A DNA stretch of 64,000 nt, taken from NCBI RefSeq assembly GCF_001747105.1, contig NZ_MDGQ01000004.1, forward strand, positions 124,001 to 188,000, in the 5' to 3' direction. Shown here one piece after another: positions 61,186 to 64,000 of this stretch. How positions within the stretch are numbered: the first letter of the stretch is position 1; the number at the start of each line of letters is the position of its first letter. The position numbers and the translations under genes are program-made. Below the pieces are notes generated by a model, which saw nothing but the letters and a program-made list of their open reading frames with translations, was not told where the DNA came from and searched no databases. This DNA is from Roseivirga misakiensis. GTDB lineage: Bacteria; Bacteroidota; Bacteroidia; Cytophagales; Cyclobacteriaceae.

Positions 61186-62421
61186 TTATCGGTTTATTTT
61201 GAACAACCTAAACTGCACCTCATCCTCATTTTCTTGATCCAAAACTCTAAAATGGATGCCCTCATCACTAACAAATGAACTTGTACTCGACCGTAATTTT
61301 AATTCTATTTCATCAACTGGTAAGTCAGTATATGTCAATTTATAAGTATCTAGATCGACCAATATTAGCGTTGCCTTAAAAACATTAGGAACCGCCCTTT
61401 CACTTTCTTCAGTAAACTTGGGCTTGGCACCATGATAAAAAACTCGGTAAATAAATTTACCGTCTGGTGATATTAAAGTATTCTCATGATATGGTGGCTG
61501 CCGAGGGTTTTCGAAATAGTTAAAACCATCTTTTATTTTATCCTGTATTAAAAGGGATGAGTAGGCTGAATAAGCCGCAGCTTGGACTTCGGGTACACCA
61601 GCATAAACTGTTCTTATTAATTCACCATCTCGTTTAAAGACATAAAGACTATCTGACAATGGTGTAGTGCCGTATAAATGCTGGTCGTTACTAACAAAAT
61701 GGATGGGGATTTCAGAAGCAAATTCTCCTCTTTTTCTACGTTCTTTTTTTATCTCTGTTACTTCATCAAAATTATTGATCAGCATTTTCGTCTGAATAAA
61801 TTCATCAACGCCTTGATTTGACTCAAAATCAAACATTACCCGTTCATAATCTTCGCCTGTTCTGTTAAAGAGTGTCATAGTCATATCGATTCGACCATTT
61901 TCAAACTTGGAGACATTGTCAAAATGAAGTATTGGAACATCAGAAGAGATTACTGTTATTCCATTTTTTTGCCTACTACCAGCTGTCCTTTTAGTCAGTA
62001 TTTCTGCCTGACTGTTTACCAACCGCACACCTCGGCTAGTTTTAATGAAGATTGAATCCATGGTATGAAAAAAGAATTCATGGCCGCCTTGAATCGCATT
62101 GGGACCAACCTTTTTTAAACTGATCTTACGAAACAAACTAGACGTCTGGTAATCATACATGTATATAGCATGAGCGTGCCTACCATAAAATACTAGATAC
62201 TCTTTACCATCAATTTTTGATGATTTTAAACCTTGGAAGTTTAAAAAATCAGCTTCATTGTCCAGTGAGAATTTTTTTATTCCACCATCAACAATTGTGA
62301 TTGAAGCATTTTCCAGATCGGAATTCTCTCTTTCAATATTATCACGCTTTCCACACGCACAAACAATGAAGAAACAAAGCAATAAAATGCAGCGAGTTTG
62401 GTGAAGAAGTTTTGCTTTCAT
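61186..62421 (-). CDS. DUF4221-like lipoprotein, paralogue 1
   Basis: The 411-aa protein has a type II signal peptide (ILLLCFFIVCAC, lipidated Cys). The body is a predicted six- or seven-bladed beta-propeller-like repeat. Landmarks are VDGGIKKFSLDNEADFLNFQ, FYGRHAHAIYMYDYQTS and the C-terminal GIHFRVLDQENEDEVQFRLF. The next gene shares these landmarks, so they are tandem duplicates. Function is unknown for the family. Confidence 0.75.
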   Translation of the reverse strand: MKAKLLHQTRCILLLCFFIVCACGKRDNIERENSDLENASITIVDGGIKKFSLDNEADFLNFQGLKSSKIDGKEYLVFYGRHAHAIYMYDYQTSSLFRKISLKKVGPNAIQGGHEFFFHTMDSIFIKTSRGVRLVNSQAEILTKRTAGSRQKNGITVISSDVPILHFDNVSKFENGRIDMTMTLFNRTGEDYERVMFDFESNQGVDEFIQTKMLINNFDEVTEIKKERRKRGEFASEIPIHFVSNDQHLYGTTPLSDSLYVFKRDGELIRTVYAGVPEVQAAAYSAYSSLLIQDKIKDGFNYFENPRQPPYHENTLISPDGKFIYRVFYHGAKPKFTEESERAVPNVFKATLILVDLDTYKLTYTDLPVDEIELKLRSSTSSFVSDEGIHFRVLDQENEDEVQFRLFKINR

Positions 62422-62468
62422 AATGAATAGACTTTCCAGAGAAAAACACTCACTATTAATTTAGTTAA

Positions 62469-62492
62469 AAAAATTAAATCGCATGATGCGAT
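62469..62492 (-). terminator. Terminator of DUF4221 paralogue 2
   Basis: A perfect stem ATCGCA / TGCGAT with a 3-nt loop is followed on the minus strand by TTTAATTTTTTT. It lies 8 nt past the stop at 62500. Confidence 0.65.
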
Positions 62493-62499
62493 AAACCTG

Positions 62500-63744
62500 C
62501 TACCTATTTAATTGAAATAGCCTAAACTGTACCTCATCTTCATTGTCTTGATCCAGAACTCTAAAATGGATACCTCTATTTGTTACGAAAACGTGTCGAT
62601 TCATTGGTATGCCCAACTCGAGTTCAGCAACTGGTAAGTCATAATAAATGAGTTCCTCAGTTTCCAAATCAAGCACGATTAAAGTGGCACCTGTAACTTC
62701 TGGTTTTGGTCTATCCGATCCCTCCACAATCTTTGGCTTTGTCTCATGATAAAGAACCCTATAGATAAATTTACCATCAGGCGACATCAAAGTATTCTTA
62801 AACTGAGGGTCTTGCTTAGGATTCTCAATAGCCTGCATTCCATTTTTGAAGCGTTCAATTGACCTAACATTGGCGTAAGAGGCATAATCCGCAACCTCGA
62901 TATCAGGAACACCTGCATAAATCCTTTTCACAAGTTCTCCATCACGAAAGGCATAAATAGTATCGGAGATCAGGTGACTCGCAAACAAGTACTGATCATT
63001 CTTAGAGAAAAACCTTTTATTATTCATCGTAAGTTTTCCTTGTTTGCTTCTTTCCGTCTTCACTCGTTTTACCTCATCATAATCACTAAAAATTAATTCC
63101 GAAGCTAAAAATTCATCCTCTAGCCGATCATTCTCAAAATCAAAAATGACCCTTTCCTTAGACTTGACTTGATACAGTATGAATTCTGTTGGTAAAGAGA
63201 TTTCTCCATTATTATAAGTAGAGGCAAAATCGAAATTTGGCTTAGGACTGTCAAACCTCGGTATCTCATCCTTATTACCCAACTTTTTCTTTTGAAGCAC
63301 CTCGCCATTGCTATCGATTAAGTATATCCCAAATGGAAGTCCATTAAAAAATATTGAATCCATCGTGTGATAGAAATAGGAAAAAACAAATTGAGTTTGA
63401 ACCGCATTAGGGCCTTCTTTGTCCATTTCAGTTTTCTTTACTAACTCACCAGTAACGGCATCATATAAATAAATGGCATGCGCGTTTCTTGAATAAAAAG
63501 TTACTAAATCTTTATTGTTGAGATTGATTCCTCGTAGTTGCTGTAGTAATTGAAAATTAGCTTCAAGATCTAGTTTCAGTGTTACTATACCACCATCAAC
63601 TATCTTAAGTTGAACCTCCTCTTCAGGTTGATCGGTCTCCGTAGCGATAGCACCATCGGACTTCTTATTTGAACATGAAAAAATGGATGCTAATAAAAGG
63701 AATACTAATCCTAGAAACGAAATTCTTGATTTTGCCGCGTTCAT
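62500..63744 (-). CDS. DUF4221-like lipoprotein, paralogue 2
   Basis: The protein is 414 aa from the ATG at 63744; an upstream in-frame start at 63780 would add 12 residues before the signal peptide. Signal peptide FLGLVFLLLASIFSC is followed by lipidated Cys. Same landmarks as the 61186 gene: VDGGIVTLKLDLEANFQLLQ, FYSRNAHAIYLYDAVTG, GIHFRVLDQDNEDEVQFRLF. It is separated from the paralogue by a terminator, so the copies are separately transcribed despite tandem placement. Confidence 0.75.
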   Translation of the reverse strand: MNAAKSRISFLGLVFLLLASIFSCSNKKSDGAIATETDQPEEEVQLKIVDGGIVTLKLDLEANFQLLQQLRGINLNNKDLVTFYSRNAHAIYLYDAVTGELVKKTEMDKEGPNAVQTQFVFSYFYHTMDSIFFNGLPFGIYLIDSNGEVLQKKKLGNKDEIPRFDSPKPNFDFASTYNNGEISLPTEFILYQVKSKERVIFDFENDRLEDEFLASELIFSDYDEVKRVKTERSKQGKLTMNNKRFFSKNDQYLFASHLISDTIYAFRDGELVKRIYAGVPDIEVADYASYANVRSIERFKNGMQAIENPKQDPQFKNTLMSPDGKFIYRVLYHETKPKIVEGSDRPKPEVTGATLIVLDLETEELIYYDLPVAELELGIPMNRHVFVTNRGIHFRVLDQDNEDEVQFRLFQLNR

Positions 63745-63820
63745 TGACCTTTCTATTTTACCTGAAGTAAAAAACGTCAAAAAGGAATTACAAAACTAAA
63801 AAGTTAATTATAGTTAATCA

Positions 63821-64000
63821 TTAGAAGCCCAGCTGCGCCACTACAGCTGCCGAAGCGCCAAGAATTGAAATAGAGAAGCGTTTCCAATCCAGTTTATGAT
63901 GTGGGTCTGACTCTATGAAAATAGTCGTGGAGATTTGAAGGAAACTACCCGCCACGATTGCAAAAAAGATAATTAAATAGCTATCTGGGAACCAATCCGA
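63821..64000 (-). CDS. ZIP-like metal transporter, C-terminal part cut by the window
   Basis: The last 59 residues are present. A hydrophobic helix with AGSFLQISTTIFIESDP, then HHKLDWKRFSISILGASAAV and a final membrane segment ending AQLGF. This layout (helix with a buried His/Ser pattern, short HH loop, terminal helix) matches the C-termini of ZIP transporters. The 5' part lies outside the window. Confidence 0.6.
   Translation of the reverse strand, partial: SDWFPDSYLIIFFAIVAGSFLQISTTIFIESDPHHKLDWKRFSISILGASAAVVAQLGF

Overview
The window looks like a chromosome segment from a marine-type member of the Bacteroidota, most likely Cytophagales. This is inferred from several family-level signs. 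RHS proteins carry DUF6443-type cores and Sec signal peptides. There are tandem DUF4221-like lipoproteins, a GIN-domain (DUF2807-like) secreted protein, propeller-type histidine kinases and AraC regulators with N-terminal membrane domains. Strong Shine-Dalgarno sequences are generally absent. Genus cannot be fixed from the sequence alone.

Layout. Positions 1-13044 are ordinary chromosome. They hold a cut-off GIN protein, a Crp/Fnr regulator, a LysE exporter overlapping an ATP-grasp enzyme, and a sigma-54 activator flanked by a barrel-like protein and a YHS protein. These are followed by DinB and TANGO2-like proteins, an aminoadipate-semialdehyde-type dehydrogenase, an HtrA protease, a small heat-shock protein and an Nramp-like transporter that lacks the canonical metal ligands. 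A tRNA-Asn at 13245-13318 marks the edge of a gene-poor stretch (13319-16311). That stretch has a decayed ORF, a divergent sigma-factor-like gene, a small acidic protein, and a protein with two membrane helices plus a beta-rich domain resembling the Cap15/S-2TM-beta effector architecture. From 16312 to 25045 come an aldo/keto reductase, an LpxH-like phosphoesterase and a propeller histidine kinase/LuxR regulator pair followed by a cadherin-NHL lipoprotein.

Positions 25227-41081 form the accessory heart of the window. A minus-strand operon runs from 41081 to 30667: a LolA-like periplasmic protein, a coiled-coil outer-membrane protein, a 1081-aa RHS protein, a 1562-aa RHS protein with a polymorphic C-terminal tip, and a lipoprotein that overlaps the toxin gene and is the likely cognate immunity protein. 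Downstream lies an array of small orphan immunity-like genes, a toxin-tip remnant, truncated duplicates, repeated terminators and double-hairpin repeats. This is the debris expected from repeated tip/immunity exchange. One duplicated two-gene pair appears to have been split by a roughly 1.5 kb insertion.

Positions 41525-64000 return to housekeeping and conserved genes. They include an AraC regulator, YraN, pgi and manA, lipB, a GH113-like glycosidase, a 3'-5' exonuclease, RNase R, a polyprenyl synthase and a rhomboid protease, then L27/L21 and class Ia ribonucleotide reductase with a long leader containing a repeated motif. The window closes with a CDF transporter, two DUF4221-like lipoproteins and the end of a ZIP-like transporter.

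The most interesting candidate system is the signal-peptide-bearing split RHS pair, co-transcribed with its own LolA-like and outer-membrane partners. It suggests an envelope export or display route for an RHS toxin with no type VI secretion genes in sight.
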